Assembly (NCBI RefSeq): GCF_003575975.1
Contig: NZ_QQXK01000006.1
Location: forward strand, 62,001 to 126,000
Reading direction: 5' to 3'
DNA: 64,000 bases
Source: Galactobacter valiniphilus
GTDB taxonomy: Bacteria > Actinomycetota > Actinomycetes > Actinomycetales > Micrococcaceae
Shown here: positions 7,552 to 17,013 of the stretch, in pieces
How the letters are laid out: the number at the start of each line of letters is the position of its first letter
How positions within the stretch are numbered: the first letter of the stretch is position 1
Position numbers and translations under genes: made by a program
The notes under the pieces: model-generated
Told to the model about the DNA's origin: nothing
Databases searched by the model: none
The model's input: the letters and a program-made list of their open reading frames with translations, nothing else

Positions 7552-10247
7552 TCCCCGAAGAGCGAGTCTTGGACCCGCGTATGGGTGCCCGGGTCCACGC
7601 TCACGACGCCTCCGTCGGCGAAGGGATCGCTGTCCTCGCCGGGTGCCGCTGCGAGGCGCGGCGCCGTGGCGCCGGCGGCGTAGGAGGCGTGCTCCGGGAG
7701 GGAACCCACCGGGGCGGCGGGCTGGGCGGCCGGGGCCGCCGGGGCGGTGGCAGACGACGCGGGGGCGGCCGGGAGCGCGAGCGCCGGGCCGATCACGTCG
7801 AGGGACTGGGTCAGCGGCACACCCGAGCCGTCGCGGCGCCCGAACTCGGTGGGCAGTGCACGGGCCACGCCGCCCGAGGTGGAGGCGCGGGCCGGACCGT
7901 GGCCAGCGTAGGCGAGGCGCAGGTGGTCCTCGCCCTTCAGGAAGCGGTGCGCGCGCACGCCGCCCGTGCCGCGGCCCTTGCCCGGGTACTCGGAGAGCGG
8001 CGTGACCTTGACGGATCCGCCCTCGGCGCCCGGCAGGGACTCGGCACCATCGGAGATGGTGATGACCACGGCCGCCGGATCGCGCGGATCCACGACCGAG
8101 AAGGAGATCGCCTCGTCGCCAGCGGCGAGGCGCACGCCGGCCATGCCGCCGGCCGTGCGGCCCTGCGGGCGCACCGCGGAGGCGGGGAAGTGCAGCAGCT
8201 GCGCCTGGCGGGTGATGAAGACGAGTTCGCGCTCGTCGGGGGCGGGAGCGGCGGCCAGGACCCGGTCCCTGGGCTTGAGCGCGATCGCCTCCCACTCATC
8301 GGTGGTGACGGGGTAGTCGGGGCTCAGGCGCTTGACGACGCCCTGCGCCGTGCCGAGCGCCACGACGGCGTCCAGCGGGACGGCGGCGACGACGCTCTCC
8401 CCGCGGCCGAGCTGCACGAACTCGTTGACCTTGACGGCATCGGCGAGGGGGACGCCCGAGGGGCCCGCAGGCACCACGGGGATCTCGACCACCGAGGTGC
8501 GCAGCATGCGCCCCGTGCTCGTGATGAGGCCGATGTGGGCGCGGGCGCTCGTGTGGACCACGGAGGCCAGGGCGTCGTGGCGGCCGCGGCGCTCCCCGAG
8601 GATCTCGGAGGTGTCGCTCGTGCGGACCAGCCGGCCGGTGGCCGTGAGCGCCACGAGGCACGGGGCGTCCTTGACCTCCATGGCCAGCGGCGCCTTCTTG
8701 GAGGCGCTCTCGGCCTCCGGCATGACGGTGCCCTTGAGCGGCGTGCCCTTGTCCTTGCTCAGGAGCACGGTGCGTCGATCGGTGCCGTGCTGCTCCGCCA
8801 CGGCGGCGAGCTCGTCGGAGACGAGGGCGCGCAGCTTGGCGTCGGAGCCCAGGATCTCCTCCAGCTCGGCGATGGCCGTGAGCAGCTCGTCTCGCTCTGC
8901 CTCGAGCTCGATCTGGGAGAAGCGGGTGAGCTGGCGCAGGCGCAGCTCGAGGATGTGATCGGCCTGGGGCACCGAGAGGTCGAAGACGGTGCGCAGCCGC
9001 GCGCGGGCCGAGGCGGTGTCGTCCGAGGAGCGCACGATCTGGATCACCTCGTCGATGTCCATGATCGCGACGAGCAGGCCCTCGACGAGGTGCAGGCGTT
9101 CCTGCTTCTTGGCCAGGCGGAAGGCCGTCCGGCGGCGCACCACGCTCAGGCGGTGATCCACGTAGACCTTCAGCAGTTCCAGCAGGCCCAGCGTGCGCGG
9201 CTGCCCGTCCACGAGCGCCACGTTGTTGATGCCGAAGGAATCCTCCATGGGCGTGTGCTTGTACAGCGCCTGGAGGACCGCGTTGGGGTTGAAGCCGTTC
9301 TTGAGCTCGATAACGAGGCGCAGGCCGTGATTGCGGTCCGTCAGGTCAACGACGTCGGAGATGCCCGTGAGCTTCTTCGCGTCCGCCGCGTCCTTGATCT
9401 TCTCGATGACCTTCTCGGGGCCCACCGTGTACGGCAGCTCCGTGACCACGAGGGCCTGCTTGCGGGCCGTGAGGGCCTCGAGCTCCACCTTGGCGCGGGT
9501 GCGGAAGACGCCGCGGCCCGTGCGGTAGGCGTCGTGGATGCCGTCCAGTCCCGTGATGATGCCGCCGCTGGGCAGATCCGGGCCGGGGACGAAGGCCATC
9601 ACGTCCTCGAGGCTGGCCTCGGGGTTCGCCAGCAGATGGCGAGCCGCAGCGATGACCTCGCGGAGATTGTGCGGGGCCATGTTCGTGGCCATGCCCACGG
9701 CGATGCCCGTGGTGCCGTTGACCAGCAGGTTCGGGAACGCGGCGGGGAGGACCTCGGGCTGCGTGAGCTGGTTGTCGTAGTTGGGGACGAAGTCGACGAC
9801 GTCCTCGTCGAGGTCGTTCGTGAGGTCCATGGCGGCGGCCGCCATGCGCGCCTCGGTGTAACGCGGCGCGGCCGGGCCGTCGTCGAGCGAGCCGAAGTTG
9901 CCGTGGCCGTCGATGAGCGGCAGGCGCAGCGACCAGGATTGCGCCATGCGCACCATGGCGTCGTAGATGGCCACGTCTCCGTGCGGGTGCAGCTTGCCCA
10001 TGACCTCGCCCGTCACGCGGGCCGACTTCACGTGGCCCTTGGCCGGCGTGAGGCCCATGTTGCGCATGGTGTACAGGATGCGGCGCTGCACGGGCTTGAG
10101 CCCGTCGCGGGCGTCCGGGAGGGCGCGCGAGTAGATGACGGAGTACGCGTACTCCAGGAAGGAGCTCTCCATCTCGGAGGAGACGTCGATGTCGACGATG
10201 TTCTCCTCGAAAGCCTCTTCGGGCTCGGGCGCGTTGCGGCGGGCCAT
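7548..10247 (-). CDS. parC: DNA topoisomerase IV subunit A (type IIA topoisomerase, ParC)
   Basis: Breakage-reunion subunit of a type IIA topoisomerase, 899 residues; with ParE it decatenates daughter chromosomes. Catalytic tyrosine is Tyr130 in APRYTEARM; HPHGD lies at residues 87-91 in the quinolone-contact region, followed by Val92 where E. coli GyrA has Ser83, and Asp96 where GyrA has Asp87. The C-terminal beta-pinwheel repeats (around 520-830) lack a clear GyrA box (QRRGGKG), which favours ParC over GyrA. The tail is Ala/Pro-rich. Start ATG 10247 is preceded by GGAAGAGG. Divergent from the GNAT/CoA-ligase gene. The enzyme class is certain; ParC versus GyrA is inferred. Confidence 0.92.
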   Translation of the reverse strand: MARRNAPEPEEAFEENIVDIDVSSEMESSFLEYAYSVIYSRALPDARDGLKPVQRRILYTMRNMGLTPAKGHVKSARVTGEVMGKLHPHGDVAIYDAMVRMAQSWSLRLPLIDGHGNFGSLDDGPAAPRYTEARMAAAAMDLTNDLDEDVVDFVPNYDNQLTQPEVLPAAFPNLLVNGTTGIAVGMATNMAPHNLREVIAAARHLLANPEASLEDVMAFVPGPDLPSGGIITGLDGIHDAYRTGRGVFRTRAKVELEALTARKQALVVTELPYTVGPEKVIEKIKDAADAKKLTGISDVVDLTDRNHGLRLVIELKNGFNPNAVLQALYKHTPMEDSFGINNVALVDGQPRTLGLLELLKVYVDHRLSVVRRRTAFRLAKKQERLHLVEGLLVAIMDIDEVIQIVRSSDDTASARARLRTVFDLSVPQADHILELRLRQLTRFSQIELEAERDELLTAIAELEEILGSDAKLRALVSDELAAVAEQHGTDRRTVLLSKDKGTPLKGTVMPEAESASKKAPLAMEVKDAPCLVALTATGRLVRTSDTSEILGERRGRHDALASVVHTSARAHIGLITSTGRMLRTSVVEIPVVPAGPSGVPLADAVKVNEFVQLGRGESVVAAVPLDAVVALGTAQGVVKRLSPDYPVTTDEWEAIALKPRDRVLAAAPAPDERELVFITRQAQLLHFPASAVRPQGRTAGGMAGVRLAAGDEAISFSVVDPRDPAAVVITISDGAESLPGAEGGSVKVTPLSEYPGKGRGTGGVRAHRFLKGEDHLRLAYAGHGPARASTSGGVARALPTEFGRRDGSGVPLTQSLDVIGPALALPAAPASSATAPAAPAAQPAAPVGSLPEHASYAAGATAPRLAAAPGEDSDPFADGGVVSVDPGTHTRVQDSLFGE

Positions 10248-10312
10248 AGGGTGCGCAGCCTCTTCCTACGAACGGATTCTCGCCGCACGCGCACGAGGGC
10301 GCCGCGGGACAT

Positions 10313-10318
10313 TACTCT
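10313..10318 (+). promoter_or_regulatory. -10 box for a leaderless mRNA (GNAT/CoA ligase)
   Basis: TACTCT, 7 bases before the ATG at 10326; transcription would begin at or next to the start codon. Confidence 0.45.
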
Positions 10319-10325
10319 TCAGGAT

Positions 10326-13001
10326 ATGGCTTCGCCCCGACGCTTTGGCGCATATCCGACCCGCTGGGAAGCCGATGTGGTGCTCCGCGACGGATCGACC
10401 GCCCACGTGCGCCCCATCCGCCCCAGCGATGTCCCGGCCCTCGAGCGCCTGCACGCCGCCCAATCCGAGCGCTCCATCTACCTGCGCTACTTCACCTACA
10501 AGTCCTCGCTGACGCCGGCCGAGCTCAAGCGCTTCACCGAGGTGGACCACGTGGATCGCGTGGCGCTCGTCGTGGAACGCGGAAGCGAGATCATCGCGAT
10601 CGGGCGCTTCGACCGCCTGCCCGATCCCACGCAGGCCGAGGTGGCCTTCAACGTGCGCGACGCCGAACAGGGCAAGGGGCTCGGCTCCATCCTGCTGGAG
10701 CACCTCACGGCCGCCGGCCGCGAACTGGGGATCGAGCGCTTCACGGCCGAGGTGCTGCCGGAGAACCGGCAGATGCTCACGGTCTTCTCCGAGGCCGGCT
10801 ACGACGTCACGCGCAGCTTCGAGGACGGCGTCGTCATGGTCTCCTTCGACATCGATCCGACCGAGCGCTCGCTCGCTGTCATGGAAGCGCGCGAGCACCG
10901 CGCCGAGGCGCGCAGCCTCGCCGAGCTGCTGCGCCCGCGCTCCGTGGCTGTGATCGGCGCCTCGCGCACGTGGGGCAAGCTCGGCCACGCCCTGCTCGAG
11001 AACGTCCGCGAGGGCGGCTTCACGGGCCCCGTGTACGCCGTGAATCCCCAGGTCCTGGAGCTGGGCGGCGGACCGGCCTACGGCAAGGTCAGCGAGATTC
11101 CGAACCCCGTGGACCTCGCGATCGTGGCGGTGCCCAAGGAGGAGGTGCTCGGCGTCGCCGCCGATTGCGCCAAACACGGGGTCAAGGGCCTCGTGGTCAT
11201 CACGGCCGGCTTCCGCGCCGAGGCCGATCTGGCCGGGCAGCGCGAGCTCGTGCGGCTCGCCCGCGCCAACGGCATGCGCGTCATCGGCCCCGCCTCGCTC
11301 GGCCTCTTCAACACCGATCCGGCCGTGCGGCTCAACGCCTCGCCATCGGAGAGGCCCCCGCGTCCAGGCAACGTGGGGCTCTTCAGCCAATCGGCCGCGC
11401 TCGGCATGATGCTCTACGCCGTGGCCAAGCGCCGCGGCCTCGGCCTCTCCGCCGGACTCAACGCCGGCAACCGCGCCGACGTCTCCGGCAACGACGTCAT
11501 GCAGTTCTTCGAGGACGACGAGCACACCGAGGTGGTGGCGCTCTACCTGGAGAGCTTCGGCAACCCGCGCAAGTTCTCCCGGATCGCCCGGCGCCTGGCC
11601 CGCAGCAAGCCGGTGATCGTCGCGAAGTCCGACGTCATGGGCCTGCGCGTGCCGCCCGGCCACCAGGCCCGCACCACGCAGGCGCCGCAGGGCGCCGTGA
11701 ACGCGCTCCTGAGCCAATCCGGCGTCATCCGGGTGGGAACCCAGGAGGAGCTCATGGACGTGGCGCAGCTGCTCGCCACCCAGCCCCTCCCGGCCGGCCC
11801 GCGGCTCGCCGTCCTCAGCAACTCCGCCGCCCTCGGCGCCGTGGCCGCCGACCACGCGGCCGGCCTCGAGCTGGTCGTGAGCACCCAGGAGAGCGAGATC
11901 GAGCTCGGTTCAGGGCAGTCGGTCGCGGTGAGGGCCGTGCGCTCGGCCTGCGCGCAGGCCCTCGCCCGGCCCGACGTCGACGCCCTGCTCGTGGCGCTGC
12001 TCCCAGCGGTGGGGGTGGACCCCGCGGCGCTCGCCGCGGCCATCGCCGGGGCAGGGAACGCGGCCGGCAAGCCCGTCATCGCGTGCTTCGCCGGGGCGCT
12101 GGGGGACGAGGCGCCCGTGGCCGGGGTGGCGGGGGAGCTGCCCTGCTATCCGAACCTGGCCGTCGGCCTCAAGGCGCTCTCCAGGGCGCGCACCTACGCC
12201 GCGTGGCGCGAGCGGGACCCGGGGGAGGTCGAGGAGCCGGCCGGCATCGATCGCGAGCGGGCGCGCGAACTCGTGGAGGGCTGGGTCGAGGGCCTGCAGG
12301 GCGACGGCCTCCTGAGCCTGAGCCAGGAGCAGTGCGCGCAGCTCCTTGACTGCTACGGCATCACCGTCCAGCGCTCCATCGCGTTCTCCACGGAGGAGGA
12401 GGCGGTCGCGGCCGCGGCCCAGGTGGGCTACCCCGTGGTGCTCAAGGCGCGCGACGCGGCCCTGCGCCACCGGCTCGACCTCGGAGGCGTGCGCCTGAAC
12501 ATCGTGGACGAGGCGTCGCTGCGCTCCGATGTGCGCTCCATGCGCGAGATGCTGCGCCCCTACGGCGAGGTGCAGCTCGAAGTGCAGGCCATGGCGCCCA
12601 CGGGCCAGGGCGTCGTGGTGCGCTGCCTCGAGGACCCGCTCATGGGCCCGCTCGTCTCCTACGGCCTGGCCGGAGACGCCGTCAACCTCCTGGGCGATTG
12701 GGCCCACGCCGCGCCGCCCCTCACGCCCGGCGTGCTGCACGACCTCGTGCGGGCCCCGCGCTCGGCCACCAAGCTCCTGGGCTACCAGGGCCTTCCCGCC
12801 CTGGACACCGGGGCCCTCGAGGAGCTCCTGCATCGCGTGGGGACGCTCAAGGACGAGCTGCCGCAGGTGGCACTGCTCGAGTTCAATCCGGTGCTCGTGG
12901 CCCCGCGCGGGGTGCACGTCCTGCACGCGCAGATCCGCGTGGGCAATCCGGCCGAGCGCACCGACAGCGCCCGCCGGGCCATGTCCATCCCCCAGCGCTG
13001 A
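10326..13001 (+). CDS. GNAT acetyltransferase fused to ADP-forming acyl-CoA synthetase-like region (Pat type)
   Basis: 891-residue fusion. Residues about 1-180 are a GNAT domain with acetyl-CoA loop EQGKGLG. A CoA-binding Rossmann domain (PRSVAVIGAS near 200), succinyl-CoA ligase-like domains, and an ATP-grasp region in the last 240 residues (GYPVVLKARD) follow. This is the order of type II protein lysine acetyltransferases, in which GNAT precedes the synthetase-like part; relatives acetylate and inactivate acyl-CoA synthetases such as Acs. Whether the ligase half is active cannot be told. The ATG start is set by the TACTCT box 7 bases upstream and by the GNAT N-terminus. Divergent from parC with 78 bases between. 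Confidence 0.88.
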   Translation: MASPRRFGAYPTRWEADVVLRDGSTAHVRPIRPSDVPALERLHAAQSERSIYLRYFTYKSSLTPAELKRFTEVDHVDRVALVVERGSEIIAIGRFDRLPDPTQAEVAFNVRDAEQGKGLGSILLEHLTAAGRELGIERFTAEVLPENRQMLTVFSEAGYDVTRSFEDGVVMVSFDIDPTERSLAVMEAREHRAEARSLAELLRPRSVAVIGASRTWGKLGHALLENVREGGFTGPVYAVNPQVLELGGGPAYGKVSEIPNPVDLAIVAVPKEEVLGVAADCAKHGVKGLVVITAGFRAEADLAGQRELVRLARANGMRVIGPASLGLFNTDPAVRLNASPSERPPRPGNVGLFSQSAALGMMLYAVAKRRGLGLSAGLNAGNRADVSGNDVMQFFEDDEHTEVVALYLESFGNPRKFSRIARRLARSKPVIVAKSDVMGLRVPPGHQARTTQAPQGAVNALLSQSGVIRVGTQEELMDVAQLLATQPLPAGPRLAVLSNSAALGAVAADHAAGLELVVSTQESEIELGSGQSVAVRAVRSACAQALARPDVDALLVALLPAVGVDPAALAAAIAGAGNAAGKPVIACFAGALGDEAPVAGVAGELPCYPNLAVGLKALSRARTYAAWRERDPGEVEEPAGIDRERARELVEGWVEGLQGDGLLSLSQEQCAQLLDCYGITVQRSIAFSTEEEAVAAAAQVGYPVVLKARDAALRHRLDLGGVRLNIVDEASLRSDVRSMREMLRPYGEVQLEVQAMAPTGQGVVVRCLEDPLMGPLVSYGLAGDAVNLLGDWAHAAPPLTPGVLHDLVRAPRSATKLLGYQGLPALDTGALEELLHRVGTLKDELPQVALLEFNPVLVAPRGVHVLHAQIRVGNPAERTDSARRAMSIPQR

Positions 13002-13066
13002 GGCCGGGGGAGGGGCCGGGCGCTCCCGCCCCGCGCCCGGCCCGCGGCTCGCCGGGGGAGGCCCGC

Positions 13067-13072
13067 TAGGAT
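13067..13072 (+). promoter_or_regulatory. -10 box for a leaderless mRNA (DUF5998 gene)
   Basis: TAGGAT, 7 bases before ATG 13080. Confidence 0.45.
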
Positions 13073-13079
13073 GGTGGGC

Positions 13080-13760
13080 ATGTCCACGCGTCCCCTTGGC
13101 CCCGATCCCGAGCTGGCCGACCAGCTCACGCGTGCTGGGTTCTACCCGCACCTGATCGCCGATCTGCTCGACGACGAGCTCGACGGCGCGCCGGTGCAGC
13201 GCCACTTGCTGCACCTGGAGACGCATGTGGAGCGCGCCGAGGTGCACCGCCACGCGATCATCCTCGTGCTCACGCGCGAGTCGCTCGTCATCGTGCACGT
13301 GGACGATCACCAACCCGAGGACCACAGCGAGCCCGTCGCGAATGTGTCGGTGGAGACCGTCGCCTTGCCGCGCCTGGACTCCGTGGTGGTCTCGGCCGTG
13401 TACCCGCGCCCGCACGAGCACCGGCCCGGCCAGGGCCCGCGCGAGCTCACGGTGGGCATCGCCTGGTCCGGCGGCTCGCGCCTTGACCTGGGCCCCGCCG
13501 GCTGCGCCGATCCGCAGTGCGACGCCGACCACGGCTACCAGGGGCAGATGGTCCGCGAGGACCTGGTCCTGCGCGTCTCGGCCGATGCCGACGGCACCGA
13601 GCACCTCAACGACGCCCGTTCCTTCGCCCGCGAGCTGCGCCGCGCCACGCGCGACGCCGCCTGGGCCTCGGCGCAGGGCGAGCGCCCTGAGCACTCCGGT
13701 TCGGCCGCCCCGGCCGCCCCGCGTGGCGTCTCCCGGCTCGTCCGAGGCAATCATCGCTGA
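13080..13760 (+). CDS. DUF5998 family protein
   Basis: 226 residues, soluble, no membrane segment. Resembles the actinobacterial DUF5998 family (N-terminal PELADQLTRAGFYPHLIADLLDDEL, then THVERAEVHRHAI). The body looks like a mixed alpha/beta fold and the C-terminus is Ser/Pro/Ala-rich. A Cys pair is visible in CADPQC. Function unknown. An ATG at 13071 lies inside the AGGAT sequence itself, so I prefer ATG 13080, which has TAGGAT at a leaderless distance. The last 38 bases overlap the start region of the phosphatase gene, as is usual for coupled actinobacterial pairs. Confidence 0.82.
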   Translation: MSTRPLGPDPELADQLTRAGFYPHLIADLLDDELDGAPVQRHLLHLETHVERAEVHRHAIILVLTRESLVIVHVDDHQPEDHSEPVANVSVETVALPRLDSVVVSAVYPRPHEHRPGQGPRELTVGIAWSGGSRLDLGPAGCADPQCDADHGYQGQMVREDLVLRVSADADGTEHLNDARSFARELRRATRDAAWASAQGERPEHSGSAAPAAPRGVSRLVRGNHR

Positions 13761-14910
13761 GCCGGCGTCCGTCCCGCAGGCCCCGGCCTACGGCGGCGGC
13801 GCCCTGAGCGATGTCCTGCCCTCCGTGGCGGCGGCGCTGGGCGAGGAGGGCTTCGAGAACACCCTGCGCCTGCCCGCGGCGAACCGCGCCGTGGTGGTGC
13901 TCGTGGACGGCCTCGGTGCGCGCCTGCTCAAGCGCTTCGCGTCCTACGCCCCCACGCTGCGCGCGGCGCAGCAGGCCCCCGGTTCCACCCAGCTGGACAC
14001 CGTGTTTCCGACCACCACCGCGGCGGCGCTCACCTCGCTCGCGACGGGCCTGACGCCCGGCGAACACGGGATCGTTGGCTACGACTCCTTCGATCCGCAG
14101 CGGCGCCGCGTCGTCAATCAGCTCGGCGGCTGGCCCGGCGATCTCGACCCGGAGGCCTGGCAACCCCTGTCGACCGTGCTGGAGACGCTGGCCCCGCGCC
14201 GCGGCGTCTTCACGGTGTCGCGCCCCAAGTTCCGCTCGAGCGCCCTGACGCGCGCCGGCCTGCGCGGCGGCGAGTTCGTGGAGGCCACGGGCCCGGGCGC
14301 GCGCGTCCGCGCGACCCTGGAGACGCTGCGGGCCAACAAGGACGCCCTCGTCTACCTGTACTGGGACGATCTGGACAAGGCAGGGCACGCCCACGGCGTC
14401 GACTCCGACGCGTGGCTGCACGCCCTCGAGGAGCTCGACTCCTCGATGCGCCGGCTCGTGGCCGGGGTGTCGCCGAACACGCTCGTGCTGCTCACGGCCG
14501 ATCACGGCATGGTGGACGTCCCGCCCTCCGGCCGCCTCGACTACTCGGCGTTCCCCGAGCTCTTGGGCGGGGTGGAGTTCACCTCGGGCGAGCCGCGCGG
14601 CGTGCAGCTGCACTTCGAGCAGGGGGCGAGCGATGCCACGCGCGAGGAGACGGCGCGGGCCTGGCGCGAGCGCTTCGGCGAGCGGGTCTGGGTGCTCACG
14701 CGCGAGGAGGCCATCGGTGCGGGGCTGTTCGGGCCCACCGTGCGCGAGGGGGTGGCGGGACGCATCGGCGATCTGCTGATCCTGACGCGGGACGAGCTGG
14801 CGCTCTACGACACACGCCGAGCGAGTCCCAACGCCATGGCGATGGTGGGCCAGCACGGCTCGCTCACGCCCGTGGAGCGCAAGGTCCCGCTCCTGCGCCT
14901 GGCCGGCTGA
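13723..14910 (+). CDS. Alkaline-phosphatase-superfamily nucleotide pyrophosphatase/phosphodiesterase
   Basis: 395 residues from GTG 13723, the only plausible start after the preceding gene's coding core. Metal and nucleophile landmarks of the superfamily are visible: VVLVDGLGARL (first Asp ligand), FPTTTAAALTSLATG (threonine nucleophile), WDDLDKAGHAHG (Asp and His ligands), LLTADHGM (Asp-His) and GQHGSLTPVE (last His). This fits nucleotide pyrophosphatase/phosphonoacetate hydrolase-like enzymes acting on a phosphodiester or phosphoanhydride; the substrate is unknown. No signal peptide, so probably cytoplasmic. Co-transcribed with the DUF5998 gene and ended by a 21-bp hairpin. Confidence 0.88.
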   Translation: MASPGSSEAIIAEPASVPQAPAYGGGALSDVLPSVAAALGEEGFENTLRLPAANRAVVVLVDGLGARLLKRFASYAPTLRAAQQAPGSTQLDTVFPTTTAAALTSLATGLTPGEHGIVGYDSFDPQRRRVVNQLGGWPGDLDPEAWQPLSTVLETLAPRRGVFTVSRPKFRSSALTRAGLRGGEFVEATGPGARVRATLETLRANKDALVYLYWDDLDKAGHAHGVDSDAWLHALEELDSSMRRLVAGVSPNTLVLLTADHGMVDVPPSGRLDYSAFPELLGGVEFTSGEPRGVQLHFEQGASDATREETARAWRERFGERVWVLTREEAIGAGLFGPTVREGVAGRIGDLLILTRDELALYDTRRASPNAMAMVGQHGSLTPVERKVPLLRLAG

Positions 14911-14969
14911 CGCGCGCGCCCGCGGGCCGCAGCGCGCCGCGCCAGCCGCCAACGAGACCCCGTCATGCA

Positions 14970-15014
14970 ACGAGCGAGGGCCGGTCACCGTGTCGGTGAC
15001 CGGCCCTCGCTCGT
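14970..15014. terminator. Hairpin between convergent phosphatase and sepH genes
   Basis: Perfect 21-bp inverted repeat with a 3-base loop; no T-tract on either side. Bidirectional. Confidence 0.78.
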
Positions 15015-15020
15015 GGTGGC

Positions 15021-16337
15021 TCAGCGCTCGTCGTCGTCCTCGTCGTCCCCGCCCTTGGCGGAGCGGCCGAACACGATCTCGTCCCAGCTGGGGACCTGCG
15101 AGCGGCGCTTCTTGTGCGGGCGCGGGGAATCGTCCTCGTCCTCGGCGTCCAGCCCACGCGTCGCGGGGACCGGATCGGGCACGCGGCGCAGCGGCGGCCA
15201 GGCCAGCTCCGAGCCCTCGGGCTCCACGAGCCCGTCGGTGCGGCCGGGGCCGGGAAGCACGTTGTCGGGGACCGGCTCCTCGAGCGGCTCGGGCACGGTC
15301 CACGGGCGCGGCACGGCGCCGGGGCGCTCGCCCGGCTCGTCGCGATCGGCGTGCGAGCGGGCGATCAGGTGCGCCAGGGCGTCGTCGCCGTCGGCGTCCT
15401 CGCCGACGCGGGTGCCGCGGCGGCGCGAGAGGACGTCGAGCAGGGCCTCGTCCTCGGCGCGCGTGAGCACGGCCTCCGGGTCCTCCGGCTCCTGCTCGAG
15501 GGCCACGGGACCGGCGGGGCCCACGGGCACGAGGCGGCGCTGGCCGGGGAGCACGTCCCACGGCTCCCACTCGGAGAGCACCTGGCCCCAGCGATTCGCG
15601 TTCTCGAGGTGCTTGCGCGCCGGGTGGAAGGTCCACACGGCCGGCGGTTCCTCGCCCACGGCGGCGGAGCCCTCGGGGAGCACGAAGCTGGCCACGACGC
15701 TCCACGTGCCGGCGTCCACCTTCCACGCGTCCCACACGAGGGTCTCGGGATCGGCGCCGAAGGCGCGCAGGCGGGTGCGGACCATCTGGGCCAGGGTGGC
15801 CGGTTCGTCGCCGAAGGCGGCGCGGTAGCCCTCGTTGCCCAGCGGCGCGGAGACCTCGACGTCGCCGGCCTGGCGGGCGATGTAGTCGCGCTCGGCGAGC
15901 ACGGGGCCCTCGTAGCGCAGGATGTTTGCCAGCGGCGTGGAGGAGGTCGCTGCGACCTCCTGGGCCGTGGCGCCGGCGCGGATGCGCGCCTGGATCTCGC
16001 GCGGGGAGAGCGGCTTGAGCTCGACGGCGGGCGCCTCCTCGGCGGCGGGCGTCGGCTCGGGCGCGGGGCCGGGCTGGGCCGCCGAGGCGGCCGGCTGGGA
16101 GGCGGGGGGAGCGGAGGGCGACGGCGCGGCGGGAGTCGCGGCGGCGTCGTCGGGCTCCTGGGCGCTCACGTCTGGACGCTGCGCGGCAGCCGCCCCGCCC
16201 GGCTGGGCGGCCGGCGTGCCGCCCGTGGCGGCGTCGAGGATCTCCTCGATCGCGAGCAGGAACTGTTCGCCGCTCGGAGCGCGAAGCACCAGCTCCTCGC
16301 CGGTCTCGTGCACACGCACCAATTCGAGGTGTTTCAT
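15021..16337 (-). CDS. sepH: SepH-like cell division protein (DUF3071)
   Basis: 438 residues. SepH of Streptomyces and mycobacteria binds FtsZ and promotes its bundling at septation. The N-terminal DUF3071 portion begins KHLELVRVHETGEELVL; an Ala/Pro-rich linker (about 50-120) follows, then a helix-turn-helix (LSPREIQARIRAG..VA) and TrmB-like region, a long acidic disordered part, and the C-terminal basic VPSWDEIVFG box typical of the family. ATG 16337 is chosen because GGAGG precedes it by 7 bases and it gives the family N-terminus; upstream in-frame ATGs have neither. Divergent from the DUF4193 gene. Confidence 0.88.
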   Translation of the reverse strand: MKHLELVRVHETGEELVLRAPSGEQFLLAIEEILDAATGGTPAAQPGGAAAAQRPDVSAQEPDDAAATPAAPSPSAPPASQPAASAAQPGPAPEPTPAAEEAPAVELKPLSPREIQARIRAGATAQEVAATSSTPLANILRYEGPVLAERDYIARQAGDVEVSAPLGNEGYRAAFGDEPATLAQMVRTRLRAFGADPETLVWDAWKVDAGTWSVVASFVLPEGSAAVGEEPPAVWTFHPARKHLENANRWGQVLSEWEPWDVLPGQRRLVPVGPAGPVALEQEPEDPEAVLTRAEDEALLDVLSRRRGTRVGEDADGDDALAHLIARSHADRDEPGERPGAVPRPWTVPEPLEEPVPDNVLPGPGRTDGLVEPEGSELAWPPLRRVPDPVPATRGLDAEDEDDSPRPHKKRRSQVPSWDEIVFGRSAKGGDDEDDDER

Positions 16338-16621
16338 GCCTGATCCTCCCGTGACCGCTCGCGGACGCTCCTCGTGCCCTTCAGCCTCCCATTGCCTGAG
16401 CCCGTGGGCTCGCATTTGTGCGGTGTGGCGCGCACGTGACGAGAAAGGCATCGGCGTGCGGGCGCAGGATACGGCCTCCGGCGTTCACCTCAGCGCGAAC
16501 AGGGTTTGTGATTGCGGCTCGCGTGGTGTTAGGTATGTGCGACGCACCGGACGCCCGCCTCCCCCGTGGGCCTCACATACGGGCGTGATGCAACGAACGT
16601 TCCGCAGGATTAGAGGGAAAA

Positions 16622-16921
16622 GTGGCCACCGATTACGACGCGCCCCGCAAGAATGAAGACGAAGTCCGCGAGGACTCGCTCGAGGAACTGAAGGGACGCC
16701 GCAACGACTCCCAGTCCGCCGTGGTGGACGAGGACGAGGCGGAGGCGGCCGATAGCTACGAGCTGCCCGGCGCCGACCTCTCCAACGAGGAGCTCCAGGT
16801 GATGGTGCTCCCGGCGCAGTCGGACGAATTCACCTGTGCCTCGTGCTTCCTGGTGCGTCACCGCTCGCAGGTGGCCGCGGAGCGCGGCGGCCTGCTCTTC
16901 TGCAAGGACTGCGAGGGCTGA
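16622..16921 (+). CDS. DUF4193 family protein (small zinc-ribbon-like protein)
   Basis: 99 residues from GTG 16622, preceded by GAGGG. The N-terminal two thirds are acidic (many Glu/Asp); the C-terminal third carries two CxxC pairs, CASC and CKDC, about 22 residues apart, that likely bind zinc. This is the actinobacterial DUF4193 protein (Rv2699c-like), often strongly expressed; function not established. It stands alone, divergent from sepH, with a 284-base upstream region in which I could not define a convincing promoter, and a hairpin downstream. Confidence 0.9.
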   Translation: MATDYDAPRKNEDEVREDSLEELKGRRNDSQSAVVDEDEAEAADSYELPGADLSNEELQVMVLPAQSDEFTCASCFLVRHRSQVAAERGGLLFCKDCEG

Positions 16922-16939
16922 TCCAGCCCTCCCCACACG

Positions 16940-16979
16940 AACGGGGCGCCCACAGGAGAGATCCGGTGGGCGCCCCGTT
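16940..16979. terminator. Hairpin between convergent DUF4193 and DUF3093 genes
   Basis: 14-bp perfect stem (ACGGGGCGCCCAC core), with a weaker inner stem in the loop. Confidence 0.72.
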
Positions 16980-17013
16980 GGCGTTCGCGGCCTGTGCGTG
17001 CCGACGGCTCGGC

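Noticed and set aside
7569-10320. Long open frame opposite parC, running into the GNAT/CoA-ligase gene
   Set aside because: It is the G+C-biased antisense of parC: repetitive Ala/Gly/His/Arg composition, no domain. Only the part from 10326 is coding.
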